Source of the DNA: an uncultured SAR86 cluster bacterium
GTDB lineage: Bacteria > Pseudomonadota > Gammaproteobacteria > Magnimaribacterales > AG-339-G14
Direction: 5' to 3'
Length of the DNA stretch: 53,069 nucleotides
Assembly: GCA_902561325.1 (NCBI GenBank)
Contig: CACEOL010000007.1
Span: forward strand, 1 to 53,069
The first letter of the stretch is position 1. The number at the start of each line of letters is the position of its first letter. Both the position numbers and the translations under genes were made by a program. Below are positions 17,551 through 28,525 of this stretch, piece after piece. A model generated the notes under the pieces. It was not told the DNA's origin. It did not search any database and saw nothing but the letters and a program-made list of their open reading frames with translations.

Positions 17551-18003
17551 ATGGCTGGATTAGTACCTGCAGACACTTTAAAGGATTATATTGGCAAAGA
17601 TATGGGAGCTTCCGATTGGTTAAAAGTCGATCAAGATAGAATAAATCAATTTGCTGATGCAACTAATGACCATCAATTCATTCATATCGATTCAGAAAAA
17701 GCTACACCGCTTTTTGGCTCAACAATAGCTCATGGATTCTTATCCCTCTCGTTGATGGCTGGGTTGCCTGCTCCTCAAGTTGCTCCTGAGGGCATGACCA
17801 TGGTTTTTAATTATGGACTTGATAAAGTTCGATTTTTAACCCCTGTTAATGTGGGTTCAAAAGTAAGGACTAAATCAACACTTTTATCTGTTGATGATAA
17901 AGGTGACGGAAGATATCTTTTGAAATATGAAGTTGTAATGGAGATAGAAGGTCAAGAAAAACCAGCTTATGTAGCCGAGTCTTTGTCTATGTTCATTACT
18001 TAG
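17551..18003 (+). CDS. MaoC-like hot-dog-fold dehydratase/enoyl-CoA hydratase
   Basis: Likely (R)-specific enoyl-CoA hydratase-type protein. The hydratase-2 signature is present: FADATNDHQFIHID with the catalytic Asp and His, then STIAHGFLSLSLM. Length 150 is normal for the single-domain family. AAGGAGA at 17539-17545 is a strong Shine-Dalgarno for ATG 17551. It lies 17 bases after the acyl-CoA ligase, so both probably act on the same CoA ester class. Its 3' end overlaps the convergent gatB by 8 bases. Confidence 0.9.
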   Translation: MAGLVPADTLKDYIGKDMGASDWLKVDQDRINQFADATNDHQFIHIDSEKATPLFGSTIAHGFLSLSLMAGLPAPQVAPEGMTMVFNYGLDKVRFLTPVNVGSKVRTKSTLLSVDDKGDGRYLLKYEVVMEIEGQEKPAYVAESLSMFIT

Positions 18004-19435
18004 ATAATTTCTTTTTTAAAAGTATATTTACAACTTGTGGGCTTGCACTTCCCGAAGTTTTTTTCATAACTTGGCCAACGAAAAAGCCTTGCAATCTATC
18101 TTTGCCTGATTTTAGCTGCTCAAATTGTTTTTGATTTTCAGAAATCACTTCATCAAGGATTTTTTCTATTTCATCATCATTAGAAATTTGTTCTAAACCT
18201 TCTTTCTGAATGAGCTCTTGTATTTCTCCTCCTTCACTCCATACAATCTCAAGAAGTTTTTTTGCAGAAGGGCCAGAAATTTTTTGGCCTTCAATATTTT
18301 GAATTATCTCTGCAATATGCTTTGGATTTACTTTAGATTCAGAAATGTTTTTGTCATTTTTATTGAGCAGCGCAAATAAGTCTCCAGTGATCCAATTTAC
18401 GGCATTTTTAGGAGAAACTTCATAAGACAATACTTCTTCAAAAAAGGATGCAGTTTCTTTATTTATTGTTACAAGTTCAGCATTGTCATCTGATAGATCG
18501 TAAGAGTTCATGAACCTTTCTTTCATAATTTCTGGCAATTCAGGTAGATTTTTTCTCACATCGTTAATTTGATCTTTTGAGATTTTTATTGGAATTAAAT
18601 CTGGTTCTGGAAAGTAGCGGTAGTCATTGGCTTCCTCTTTTGAACGCATGGATCGCGTAAGATTTTTTTTAGAATCATACAATCTTGTTTCTTGGATAAT
18701 TTCTTCTCCCTTTTCAAGCTCTTTAATTTGTCTATCTATTTCAAAAATAATTGCTTTTTCAACAAATTTGAAAGAATTTATATTTTTTAACTCAGTTCTT
18801 GTGCCTAGTTCTTGATCATCGGGCCTTTTAACAGATACGTTAGCGTCGCATCTCATAGATCCCTGCGACATATCACCATCTGAGATTCCCAAGAAAGTAA
18901 CAATACTGTGTATTTTTTTTAAATACTCAACTGCTTCCTCAGCAGAACTAAGATCGGGCTCAGAGACTATTTCTAATAAGCAAGTTCCAGCTCTATTTAA
19001 ATCTATTGCAGAGTTATTACTGTACAAGTCATGGATTGATTTTCCTGCATCTTCCTCAAGATGAGCTCTTGTAACACCAATAATTTTTGATTTATCACCA
19101 AGTTTTATTTCAACACTTCCTTTGCCGACTATAGGATTATCTAACTGACTTATTTGGTAGCCCTTAGGTAGATCGGGATAAAAGTAATTCTTTCTTGCAA
19201 AAATTATTTTTTCCGATATCTCGGCATTTATTGCGCAACCAAACTTTAATGCATGAGAAATCGCTTCCTTATTTAATACCGGCAATACACCAGGAAGCCC
19301 TAAGTCAATTTCACTAGCTTGAGTATTTGGTTCAGCACCAAAAGCTATTGGTGAAGAGGAAAAAAGTTTTGTTTTGGTTGCAAGTTGCACATGAACTTCC
19401 AATCCAATAACTGGCTGCCAATTATTTAAACTCAT
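17996..19435 (-). CDS. gatB: Asp/Glu-tRNA amidotransferase subunit B
   Basis: tRNA-binding kinase subunit that activates misacylated Glu-tRNA-Gln or Asp-tRNA-Asn for amidation. Characteristic blocks: PVIGLEVHVQLATKTKLFSS, CPTYPG-region equivalent LPGVLPVLN, FARKNYFYPDLPKGYQISQ, RAHLEEDAGKSIHD, SMRCDANVSV and DYRYFPEPDL, with a C-terminal YqeY-like domain. Length 479 is typical. It overlaps gatA by 14 bases and is the last gene of gatC-gatA-gatB. Whether this organism makes Asn-tRNA, Gln-tRNA or both by this route is not decidable here. Confidence 0.97.
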   Translation of the reverse strand: MSLNNWQPVIGLEVHVQLATKTKLFSSSPIAFGAEPNTQASEIDLGLPGVLPVLNKEAISHALKFGCAINAEISEKIIFARKNYFYPDLPKGYQISQLDNPIVGKGSVEIKLGDKSKIIGVTRAHLEEDAGKSIHDLYSNNSAIDLNRAGTCLLEIVSEPDLSSAEEAVEYLKKIHSIVTFLGISDGDMSQGSMRCDANVSVKRPDDQELGTRTELKNINSFKFVEKAIIFEIDRQIKELEKGEEIIQETRLYDSKKNLTRSMRSKEEANDYRYFPEPDLIPIKISKDQINDVRKNLPELPEIMKERFMNSYDLSDDNAELVTINKETASFFEEVLSYEVSPKNAVNWITGDLFALLNKNDKNISESKVNPKHIAEIIQNIEGQKISGPSAKKLLEIVWSEGGEIQELIQKEGLEQISNDDEIEKILDEVISENQKQFEQLKSGKDRLQGFFVGQVMKKTSGSASPQVVNILLKKKLSK

Positions 19436-20861
19436 GGAAATTCGTTAATTTTTGAAATTTATTTGCAAGGTTAAGAATTCTTCCTTCCTCAAGATAGTTT
19501 CCAATGAGTTGAAGACCAATTGGCATTTCGTCAGACGTGCCTGATGGAATTGATAGCGCTGGTAAACCTGCCAAGTTTGCAGGAATTGTATAAATATCTT
19601 GTTCATACATTTCTACAGGATCGTTTATTGAGCCCAGCTCAAAAGAAGAGTTAGAGCAAGTAGGCATTGCTATCGATGAAACTTTTTTAAAAGCTTCGTC
19701 AAAATCACCCTTTATTAAATTTCTTATTTTCAAAGCCTTGTTATAAAAGGCGTCATAGTAACCTGCTGAAAGACAAAACGTTCCAATAAAAATTCTATTT
19801 TTTACTTCTCTGCCAAATCCTTCTGTTCTTGAATTCACATAAAGATCTTCTAAAGAAGATACGCTCTCGCTTCTATGGCCAAATCTAATTCCATCATATC
19901 TCGCCAAATTTGCTGAACACTCTGCAGGAGCTATTACATAGTAAGCAGGTAAGGAGTACTCAATATGAGGTAGATTTATTTCTTCAATTTTTGCTCCATC
20001 TTTTTCAAGAATGGAAATGGCATTATTGAAAGAATCCCGCACCTGATCATTTTTAATTTTTTCAATTAGTTCTTTAGGAATTCCAATTATATGCTCTTGA
20101 TCTGCATCGACTTCCTTTTGTAAATCTTTAACTTCTTCATTCAAAGATGTCGAGTCTTTCTGATCAAATCCAGACATGTATTTGAGAGCTATAGCGGCAT
20201 CTTTAGCATTTTTTGCGATTATTCCTGCTTGGTCAAGGCTGGATGCAAAAGCAATCATTCCCCATCTGGAAACTCTTCCGTAAGTAGGTTTTATGCCCGT
20301 AACTCCGCAGAAAGAAGCTGGCTGTCTTATAGAGCCTCCTGTATCGGTTGCAGTTGCAAATGAGCAAAGATTGGCTCTAACAGCAGCTGCTGATCCTCCA
20401 GAAGAACCGCCTGGAGAAAGTTTTTCGTTTATAGGGTTTAAAACATTTCCATAAAAGCTTGTTTCGTTAGAAGACCCCATAGCAAATTCATCCATATTTG
20501 TTTTTCCTATGGTAATTGCTCCGGCAGTATCTAATTTAGAGAAAACCTCTGAAGAATAAGGAGAAATGAAGTTAGATAACATTTTAGAACCACAGGTTGT
20601 TTTTTTATTTTTAATACAAAAAATATCTTTGTGAGCAATTGGAATCCCTTCTAGAGGCCTAGCTTTGTTTTTTGCAATATTTTTATCTGCTATTAGGGCT
20701 TTTTCTTCTGACTCTTCTTCAAAGACTGAAATGAAACAATTTAGAGATTTTTTTTTCTTAATTTCATTTAAATATGCTCCTGTAATTTCTTTAGATGAAA
20801 AAGATTTATCACTAAGCCCAAGTATTTGATCTGTCAAAGAAAGATTTATTAATTCACTCAT
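19422..20861 (-). CDS. gatA: Asp/Glu-tRNA amidotransferase subunit A
   Basis: Glutamine-hydrolysing amidase subunit that supplies ammonia to GatB. The amidase-signature triad is intact: Lys78 (IPIAHKDIF), Ser153 (LSPGGSSGGSAAA) and nucleophile Ser177 (ATDTGGSIRQPASFCG), numbering within one residue of the S. aureus enzyme. Length 479 is normal. The gene starts 2 bases after gatC and overlaps gatB by 14. Confidence 0.97.
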   Translation of the reverse strand: MSELINLSLTDQILGLSDKSFSSKEITGAYLNEIKKKKSLNCFISVFEEESEEKALIADKNIAKNKARPLEGIPIAHKDIFCIKNKKTTCGSKMLSNFISPYSSEVFSKLDTAGAITIGKTNMDEFAMGSSNETSFYGNVLNPINEKLSPGGSSGGSAAAVRANLCSFATATDTGGSIRQPASFCGVTGIKPTYGRVSRWGMIAFASSLDQAGIIAKNAKDAAIALKYMSGFDQKDSTSLNEEVKDLQKEVDADQEHIIGIPKELIEKIKNDQVRDSFNNAISILEKDGAKIEEINLPHIEYSLPAYYVIAPAECSANLARYDGIRFGHRSESVSSLEDLYVNSRTEGFGREVKNRIFIGTFCLSAGYYDAFYNKALKIRNLIKGDFDEAFKKVSSIAMPTCSNSSFELGSINDPVEMYEQDIYTIPANLAGLPALSIPSGTSDEMPIGLQLIGNYLEEGRILNLANKFQKLTNFHEFK

Positions 20862-20863
20862 AA

Positions 20864-21151
20864 TTATTCAATTACTTTAGGGGTAAGATAAAAACCAGAA
20901 TCTTTTTCCTTAGAAAGTTCTTGAAGTTTTTCTCTTTCAATGTCTTTTTTTTCGATGTCTTCTCTCAAAGTCTGAGTATTTTCTATGGGATGAGTTAATG
21001 GATTTATGTTTGAAGTATCTAGCTCATCCATTTTGTTGACCATTGTCAAAATTGATTCTAGGTCTTTTATCAAAGAATCAGATGTTTCCTCATCAATTTT
21101 GATCTTACTCAATAAAGAAATGTTTTTAAGGTCTTGTTCAGTAATTTTCAT
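20864..21151 (-). CDS. gatC: Asp/Glu-tRNA amidotransferase subunit C
   Basis: Small chaperone-like subunit that links GatA and GatB. The family pattern is recognisable: ITEQDLKNISLLSKIKI, then LESILTMVNKMDELDTSNINPLTHP-type helix and a LREDI segment. 95 residues is the usual size. It is first in the minus-strand gatCAB unit and divergent from mreB across an 80-base gap. Confidence 0.95.
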   Translation of the reverse strand: MKITEQDLKNISLLSKIKIDEETSDSLIKDLESILTMVNKMDELDTSNINPLTHPIENTQTLREDIEKKDIEREKLQELSKEKDSGFYLTPKVIE

Positions 21152-21187
21152 TATAATGATTCAAAGAGAGGAAGATTTTATATCAAC

Positions 21188-21216
21188 TTAAAATTAACTA
21201 CTATTCGAATTATTTA
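21188..21216 (+). promoter_or_regulatory. Candidate mreB promoter
   Basis: TTAAAA (21188-21193, 4 of 6 to TTGACA), 17-base spacer, TATTTA (21211-21216). The predicted start leaves roughly an 8-base leader before ATG 21232 and no Shine-Dalgarno. Both hexamers are imperfect, so this is tentative. Confidence 0.33.
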
Positions 21217-21231
21217 AAAAGTTACAAAATT

Positions 21232-22272
21232 ATGGTTCTAAAAGCTCTAAAAGGCATTTACTCTACAGATTTATCAATTGACTTGGGAACTGCTAATACT
21301 CTTATTTTTGCCAAAGGAAAGGGAATTGTTCTAAATGAACCATCCGTAGTAGCTATAAAGAAATCTGAAGGCCATAGATCAGTGGTTGCGGTAGGCTCTG
21401 AAGCAAAAAGAATGCTTGGAAGAGTTCCTGGAAACATCGAAGCAATTCGACCGCTTAAAGATGGAGTTATTGCAGACTTTCAAGTAACAGAAAAAATGCT
21501 TCAACATTTTATTCAGGTAGTTCATGGAGAAAATTTCTTTAAACCAAGCCCAAGAATATTGATTTGTGTCCCTTGTCAATCAACTCAAGTGGAGAGAAGA
21601 GCAATAAGAGAATCTGCTCTTCAGGCTGGAGCACGAGAAGTAAGATTAATAGAAGAGCCTATGGCAGCTGCAATTGGTGCTGGATTGCCAGTTGAAGAAG
21701 CATCGGGTTCTATGGTGGTGGATATTGGTGGAGGTACAACCGAAATAGCAATTCTTGCTCTTAATGGTGTTGTTTTTTCCAGCTCCTTAAAAACAGGGGG
21801 AGATAGATTCAATGAAGCTATTGTGTCTTATATAAGAAGAAAATATGGAGTCTTGGTTGGTGAATCTACTGCGGAAAGAATAAAAGAAACTGTTGGTTGC
21901 GCAACTCCTGAAAGTGAAGATAAATCAATGGAAATTAGAGGAAGAAATTTAGCTGAAGGTGTTCCAAACACAATTAATTTTTCCAGCTTAGAAGCTTATG
22001 AAGCCATATCGGGACCTCTATCTTCAATTCTTCAATCTATAAGAAATGCCTTGGAGCAATCACCTCCGGAACTAAGTGCAGATATATCTGAGAGAGGAAT
22101 TGTTTTGACAGGGGGAGGCGCCTTGCTTACCGACCTTGACATAATGATATCCGAGCAAACTGGAATCCCAGTGATTGTAGCTGATGATCCTTTAACCTGT
22201 GTAGTGAAAGGAGGGGGAATTGCTTTAGACATAATTGATAAATTTGATGTAGATCTTCTATCTACAGAGTAA
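21232..22272 (+). CDS. mreB: Rod-shape-determining actin homologue MreB
   Basis: Membrane-associated actin-like filament protein that directs lateral wall synthesis. It has the phosphate-1 loop [60 protein letters not shown] and [12 protein letters not shown]. 346 residues is standard (E. coli 347). First gene of mreBCD, divergent from gatC. Its presence argues for a rod-like or elongated cell. Confidence 0.98.
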   Translation: MVLKALKGIYSTDLSIDLGTANTLIFAKGKGIVLNEPSVVAIKKSEGHRSVVAVGSEAKRMLGRVPGNIEAIRPLKDGVIADFQVTEKMLQHFIQVVHGENFFKPSPRILICVPCQSTQVERRAIRESALQAGAREVRLIEEPMAAAIGAGLPVEEASGSMVVDIGGGTTEIAILALNGVVFSSSLKTGGDRFNEAIVSYIRRKYGVLVGESTAERIKETVGCATPESEDKSMEIRGRNLAEGVPNTINFSSLEAYEAISGPLSSILQSIRNALEQSPPELSADISERGIVLTGGGALLTDLDIMISEQTGIPVIVADDPLTCVVKGGGIALDIIDKFDVDLLSTE

Positions 22273-22276
22273 TTTC

Positions 22277-23125
22277 ATGTTCGGCGGTGAACACAAACAA
22301 ACCGATATCGCGCAATCAGCTATATTTACAACTGGGTCAATGCGAGCAAGTCGTTTCTATCCAGCAATCCTTTTTGCTTTTCTTGTAATGTATGGAGATT
22401 ATTCGTTTGATTTAAGTAGTAAAATCAGAATTGCTTCATCATATATTTTTTCTCCTTTCACTCAAATTGAATATCTTGCAAAAGATAGTTTAAATTCGTT
22501 TGATTCTTATTTTTCATCTCAGAAAAAGCTATCTGAAGAAATTATTTTGTTAAGAAATCAGATAAGAGATTTAGAAAATCAAAATCTCGTTCTTCAAAAT
22601 ACAAAAACTTCATTGAATGAGCTTGAGAAGCTTTTTGACTTAACTAAGAGTTTTCAGGAACGAGAAATTTTTTTAGGCAAGATTACCGATTTCAAGAAAT
22701 TTCCAAAGGAACTTATTTCAGTTGAAATTAGAACTAAAAATATTACAAAAGATATGATTGCTTTTAATGCTTTTGGTTTAATTGGAGTTATAGATGAACT
22801 ACTCAATAACTCAATAAAAATAATTCCTCTTCACGATGCATCAATAAAAGTTCCGGCAAAGAACTCTAGAACCTTGGAAAATATAATTATAGTTGGAACA
22901 GGTGAGCCTAAAAAATTTCAAGTTGAGGAATTTAAAAAAAATGGAAATATCAAAAAGGGGGATGAAATCATTTCGTCTGGATTGGGAGGCAGGTTTCCTG
23001 AAGGTTTTTTACTTGGAAGGGTGACTGAGATAGAAGAAAATGATCAATCAAATTTTTTGCTAGTTACAGTTGAAAATACTTTTGACTTTTCTTTCGGCTC
23101 TACAATTTTATTTACTCAACCATGA
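22277..23125 (+). CDS. mreC: Rod-shape-determining protein MreC
   Basis: Bitopic inner-membrane protein that links MreB to the periplasmic elongation synthases. A single N-terminal membrane segment (about residues 26-42) is followed by a coiled coil (about 80-115, rich in Leu/Glu/Asn) and the periplasmic beta domains with SSGLGGRFPEGFLLGRV near the end. Length 282. It starts 4 bases after mreB without a clear Shine-Dalgarno and overlaps mreD as ATGA. Confidence 0.95.
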   Translation: MFGGEHKQTDIAQSAIFTTGSMRASRFYPAILFAFLVMYGDYSFDLSSKIRIASSYIFSPFTQIEYLAKDSLNSFDSYFSSQKKLSEEIILLRNQIRDLENQNLVLQNTKTSLNELEKLFDLTKSFQEREIFLGKITDFKKFPKELISVEIRTKNITKDMIAFNAFGLIGVIDELLNNSIKIIPLHDASIKVPAKNSRTLENIIIVGTGEPKKFQVEEFKKNGNIKKGDEIISSGLGGRFPEGFLLGRVTEIEENDQSNFLLVTVENTFDFSFGSTILFTQP

Positions 23126-23628
23126 ATAATCTTGATGATAAAAAACCTTCTATTTTCAATTTTTATTTTTTCGTAGGGCTTACTTTAATTATTGCTTCAA
23201 TAATCGAGGTTTTATTAAATGATTTCTTGTTTTCTAGGTTAACTTTGCCTTTAACTTTGATGACTTTAATTTATTGGAATGTAGCAACCCCTAAGAGTGT
23301 AGGGTTCTTTTGGACTATGCTTTCCGGTTTCATTTTAGATATCTTTATAGGATATCTCTTAGGAGTTCATGTTGTTATATTTCTTTTGACATCATACTTT
23401 TCACAAAGATACTTCCATAGGTTTAGAGCCTTGTTTAGATTACAACAATCTTTGATTGTGGCAATTATTGTTTTTATTTATCAAATTTATTTCATTCTAA
23501 TTTCTAATAATTTGACTTTATCTATAATTTTTGAACTATTGATTTTAACAATAGTCTCTAGTCTATTTTGGCCAATTATTTACGGAGTTTTGAGATATTT
23601 GAGGATAAAACTTACTTACGGACAGTAA
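23122..23628 (+). CDS. mreD: Rod-shape-determining protein MreD
   Basis: Small polytopic inner-membrane partner of MreC. The 168-residue product is strongly hydrophobic with about five membrane segments and the family-typical GFFWTMLSGFILDIFIGYLLGVH region. It overlaps the mreC stop by 4 bases. It is convergent with lptB, 9 bases apart. Confidence 0.93.
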   Translation: MNNLDDKKPSIFNFYFFVGLTLIIASIIEVLLNDFLFSRLTLPLTLMTLIYWNVATPKSVGFFWTMLSGFILDIFIGYLLGVHVVIFLLTSYFSQRYFHRFRALFRLQQSLIVAIIVFIYQIYFILISNNLTLSIIFELLILTIVSSLFWPIIYGVLRYLRIKLTYGQ

Positions 23629-23643
23629 AAATTTTGCCTAAGT
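23614..23643. other. Inverted repeat spanning the mreD and lptB stop codons
   Basis: ACTTA-C-GG (23614-23621) pairs with CCTAAGT (23637-23643) with one bulge; the loop carries an A-run and T-run. It covers both convergent stop codons. It could act as a weak bidirectional terminator, but the stem is short and no long U-tract follows on either strand. Confidence 0.3.
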
Positions 23644-24351
23644 TACATCGCCAAGATAGACTTTTTTAACTACTTCATTTTTTACAATTTCATTTGGAAT
23701 CCCTTGTGCTATAACTTGTCCTGAATTAATGACATATATGAAATCACATATATCAAGAGTAGCATTAACATTATGATCACTTATGAGAACTCCTATGCCT
23801 TTTTCTTTAAGGCCTTTAATCAGTGTCTTGATTTCACTTATTATGAGGGGATCAATTCCTGCAAAAGGTTCATCAAGCAATATTATTTTTGGGCTTAATG
23901 CAATTGCTCTAGCAATTTCAACCCTTCTTCTCTGACCTCCGGATAAAGAATTACACTTTTGAGCTTTGATGCTCATTAGATCAAATTCTTCAGAAATTTG
24001 AGTCAATTTATTTTGAATTTTTTTCTTATCATATTTTTTAGCTTCAAGCGCAGCCTTAATATTCTCTTCAACAGTAAGTTCTCTGAATACAGAAGGCTCT
24101 TGAGGAAGGTAAATTACTCCTAAATCTGATCTTTGTTCAAAACTTAGTTTATTAACTATTTTTGAGTCATAAAGTACTTCTCCTTCAGAAGGTTTACTTA
24201 AACCAGACAAAATAGAGAACAAAGATGTTTTACCCGCTCCATTTGGACCTAGCAAACCAAATATACTATCTGAGGTTATAGAGATATCTATGCCCTTAAG
24301 AATATCTATTTTATTGAGAATTTTTTTAAGTCTTTTTCCTTCAATATGCAT
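23638..24351 (-). CDS. lptB: LPS export ABC transporter ATP-binding protein LptB
   Basis: ATPase that powers lipopolysaccharide extraction from the inner membrane with LptFG. Walker A is GPNGAGKTS, the signature is LSGGQRRRVEIARA and Walker B is IILLDEPFAGIDP, then the H-loop in LISDHNV. Length 237 (E. coli 241). It follows lptC by 5 bases; the lptA gene that normally separates them is not here. Confidence 0.97.
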   Translation of the reverse strand: MHIEGKRLKKILNKIDILKGIDISITSDSIFGLLGPNGAGKTSLFSILSGLSKPSEGEVLYDSKIVNKLSFEQRSDLGVIYLPQEPSVFRELTVEENIKAALEAKKYDKKKIQNKLTQISEEFDLMSIKAQKCNSLSGGQRRRVEIARAIALSPKIILLDEPFAGIDPLIISEIKTLIKGLKEKGIGVLISDHNVNATLDICDFIYVINSGQVIAQGIPNEIVKNEVVKKVYLGDVT

Positions 24352-24356
24352 ATGAA

Positions 24357-24986
24357 TTAATAATTTTTAATATTTAGTTTTGTGGGAAAAATTAATTCTC
24401 CATTTGACTTTAACTTCACCATAGATGTCTCTGTCACTAACCCATCCTTATCTTTTAAATATATAGGACTACCTTTAAAAATCATTTCATCTTCATTCAA
24501 AATAATTTCTTTCATTGAGATTTCGTATTCATCTATAAAAAGGATTAATTCCTCAGATGATAAGTTTCTTTTATTAAGATCAATATCAATTTTTCCAGCT
24601 TTTCCTAAAATAATTTTTTCATTTGCCTTACCAGAAATTTCCGTTTTATTTTCAAGTTGCACTAAATTTTTATCGTAAGCAATTGTTCCTTTTTTTGATT
24701 TTATTTTTAAAAAGGTATTTTTTCCTGAAATATCTATATTTGGCTGATAAACATATAGGTTTTTTTCATCTTTCAAAGAATTAACCATTGAAGATTTTAC
24801 TTTTAAAATAAAATTACTCTCTTTAAAACCTAAATTAATAGAAATATTTTTTGCTTCAAAAACTATCTCGTTATTTTGTTCGATTAATTCCGAAGATGAC
24901 GGATTCAAAAAAAAAGAAGACAAAAACAAGATAGATCCAATCAGAAAAAATAAAGCAACTAAATATACAAAAATGCTTTTTGGCAT
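24357..24986 (-). CDS. lptC: LPS export protein LptC (periplasmic jelly-roll)
   Basis: Inner-membrane anchored periplasmic protein passing LPS from LptBFG to LptA. One N-terminal membrane segment (about residues 5-27 of MPKSIFVYLVALFF) is followed by a beta-rich domain whose NxDISGKNTFLKIKSKKG and GKAGKIDIDLN stretches fit the Lpt jelly-roll repeat. ATG 24986 overlaps the kdsD TGA by one base; an earlier TTG at 24989 is rejected. At 209 residues it is slightly longer than E. coli LptC (191). Location between kdsD and lptB supports the call. Confidence 0.85.
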   Translation of the reverse strand: MPKSIFVYLVALFFLIGSILFLSSFFLNPSSSELIEQNNEIVFEAKNISINLGFKESNFILKVKSSMVNSLKDEKNLYVYQPNIDISGKNTFLKIKSKKGTIAYDKNLVQLENKTEISGKANEKIILGKAGKIDIDLNKRNLSSEELILFIDEYEISMKEIILNEDEMIFKGSPIYLKDKDGLVTETSMVKLKSNGELIFPTKLNIKNY

Positions 24987-25963
24987 CAAATTATTTTTGC
25001 TGAAAGAATTTCATGCATTCTGATTAAACCTATTATTTTTTTATTAGAATTCTTTACTACCAATGAATAAATTTTTTGATCTTCCATAATCCTTGAAACA
25101 TCAAGGACAAGATCAAAATCATTAACAAATTTAAAATTTTTTGTCATGACTTTTTTTATAGGAGTTGAAGTAAGGTCTATGCGATTATTTATCATTCTTC
25201 TTAAATCTCCATCTGTAAAAATACCTTTTACGAAGCCCTGAATTTTTACCAAGCCTAATCCAAACCCTTTTTTTGAGATTTTTTCCATTGCGTCAATTAT
25301 AGAAATATTTCCATCTACGAAAGGCAAATCTTTTTCTTTAATCATAATTTCCCTTACCTTAATAAAACTTTTACCAAGACTACCACCTGGATGATTTGCG
25401 CCAAAGTCAGATCTTTTTAAACCTTCATGATTTGTTATAGCTATAGAGAAAGCATCTCCAATCATCATCATCGCTGTTGTACTAGACGTTGGAGCAAGAT
25501 TCAGCATATCCGCTTCTTTTTCTAAACTTAGAGATATGTGCGCTATAGATGATAAAGCTATGGTTGAGTTTTTGTTTCCAGTAACAGAACAAATATTCAC
25601 TTTTTTTTGCTTGAGATTGGGAAGCAGATCCACTAATTCTTCCGTCTCTCCTGAATAAGAGAAAATAATTAACGAATCTTTTTTGGTTATCGCTCCAAGA
25701 TCTCCATGACTAGCCTCAGCGGCATTTATGTAAAAAGATGGCTTTCCTAGACTAGAAAGCGTCGCTGATATTTTTTCAGAAACCTTTCCTGATTTTCCTA
25801 TACCCAAAAAAATTAAATTTCCTTTTGTTTTTGATAAAAAGTTACAAACTTCATTGAACTCATCCTTAGAAATTCCTGAAGAAACTCTTCGAAGAGCATC
25901 AATTTCATTTGAAATGACTTTTTTGCCAATTTCAAAAAAATTAATTTTTTTTGGTTTTTTCAT
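24986..25963 (-). CDS. kdsD: D-arabinose 5-phosphate isomerase
   Basis: Interconverts ribulose 5-phosphate and arabinose 5-phosphate, the first step to Kdo. An SIS domain (GKSGKVSEKISATLSSLGKP, then HGDLGAITKKDSLI and SYSGETEE) is followed by two CBS domains (GVVKIQGFVKGIFTDGDLRR-type region and the final IGLIRMHEIL). Length 325 (E. coli 328). kdsC, normally next, is absent; lptC follows directly. Confidence 0.96.
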   Translation of the reverse strand: MKKPKKINFFEIGKKVISNEIDALRRVSSGISKDEFNEVCNFLSKTKGNLIFLGIGKSGKVSEKISATLSSLGKPSFYINAAEASHGDLGAITKKDSLIIFSYSGETEELVDLLPNLKQKKVNICSVTGNKNSTIALSSIAHISLSLEKEADMLNLAPTSSTTAMMMIGDAFSIAITNHEGLKRSDFGANHPGGSLGKSFIKVREIMIKEKDLPFVDGNISIIDAMEKISKKGFGLGLVKIQGFVKGIFTDGDLRRMINNRIDLTSTPIKKVMTKNFKFVNDFDLVLDVSRIMEDQKIYSLVVKNSNKKIIGLIRMHEILSAKII

Positions 25964-25972
25964 CTGTGATTA

Positions 25973-26002
25973 ATTATCCTGTAGTAGACTAGGCTATTTA
26001 AA
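25973..26002 (-). promoter_or_regulatory. Candidate kdsD promoter with near-leaderless start
   Basis: On the minus strand: TTTAAA (26002-25997, 4 of 6), 18-base spacer, GATAAT (25978-25973, 5 of 6). The -10 ends 9 bases before the ATG at 25963, predicting a leader of about 2 bases. The divergent mlaC start is only 50 bases away. Confidence 0.4.
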
Positions 26003-26013
26003 TTCGATTATAA

Positions 26014-27901
<1,888 letters not shown>

Positions 27902-27902
<1 letters not shown>

Positions 27903-28525
27903 TGTTAATTGTCTTACCAAAAGGAAGATTACTCAAAGAGATTAAAAATCTTTTGGAATTGATTGGGGTATCTTTTAAAGATTCATCAAGAAAGCTAGTT
28001 ATGGATACCTCTGTTAAAGATATCAAAGTAGCAATCCTTAGATCATGGGATATTCCTAAGTTTGTCAATAAAGGTATTGCAGATATGGGTTTTGTTGGGA
28101 AAGATGTTCTTAACGAGATTGAAGATGAAGAAAATTTTTATGAATCTCTAGATATGGGATTCGGTAAGTGTCGTCTCTCTTTAGCTGCTTATGAGAAAGT
28201 AATTAATTCAAACAAACCTGTAGTGGCAACGAAATATCCAGTTTCTGCAAAAGCTTTCTTTGCTTCAAAAATGCAGAACGTAGAAATAATAAAATTAAAA
28301 GGCGCAATAGAAATAGCTCCAATACTTGGGCTTTCAGATTATATAGTCGATCTTGTTCAAACAGGAAAGACGCTTAAAGAAAATGGCTTATCTGAATTAG
28401 AGGTGATTCAAGATATTTCAACTAGATTAATCATTAACAAATCTTCTTTCAAAACAAACAACGCAAAAATAGAAAGATTAGTTCTTTCTATGAAAGATGC
28501 TCTCAATGAAAACCTTAAAAATTAA
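27902..28525 (+). CDS. hisG: ATP phosphoribosyltransferase, short form (HisG-S)
   Basis: First step of histidine biosynthesis: joins ATP and PRPP. Motifs include LPKGRLLKE near the start, GIADMGFVGKDVL, and the PRPP site GAIEIAPILGLSDYIVDLVQTGKTL. At 207 residues it lacks the C-terminal regulatory domain of the long form, so a HisZ partner is expected elsewhere. The murA-hisG-hisD order is as in Pseudomonas. Confidence 0.95.

Noticed and set aside
21149..21160. TATAAT overlapping the gatC start codon
   Set aside because: Its position would start transcription inside the coding sequence, so it cannot be the gatC promoter as annotated.
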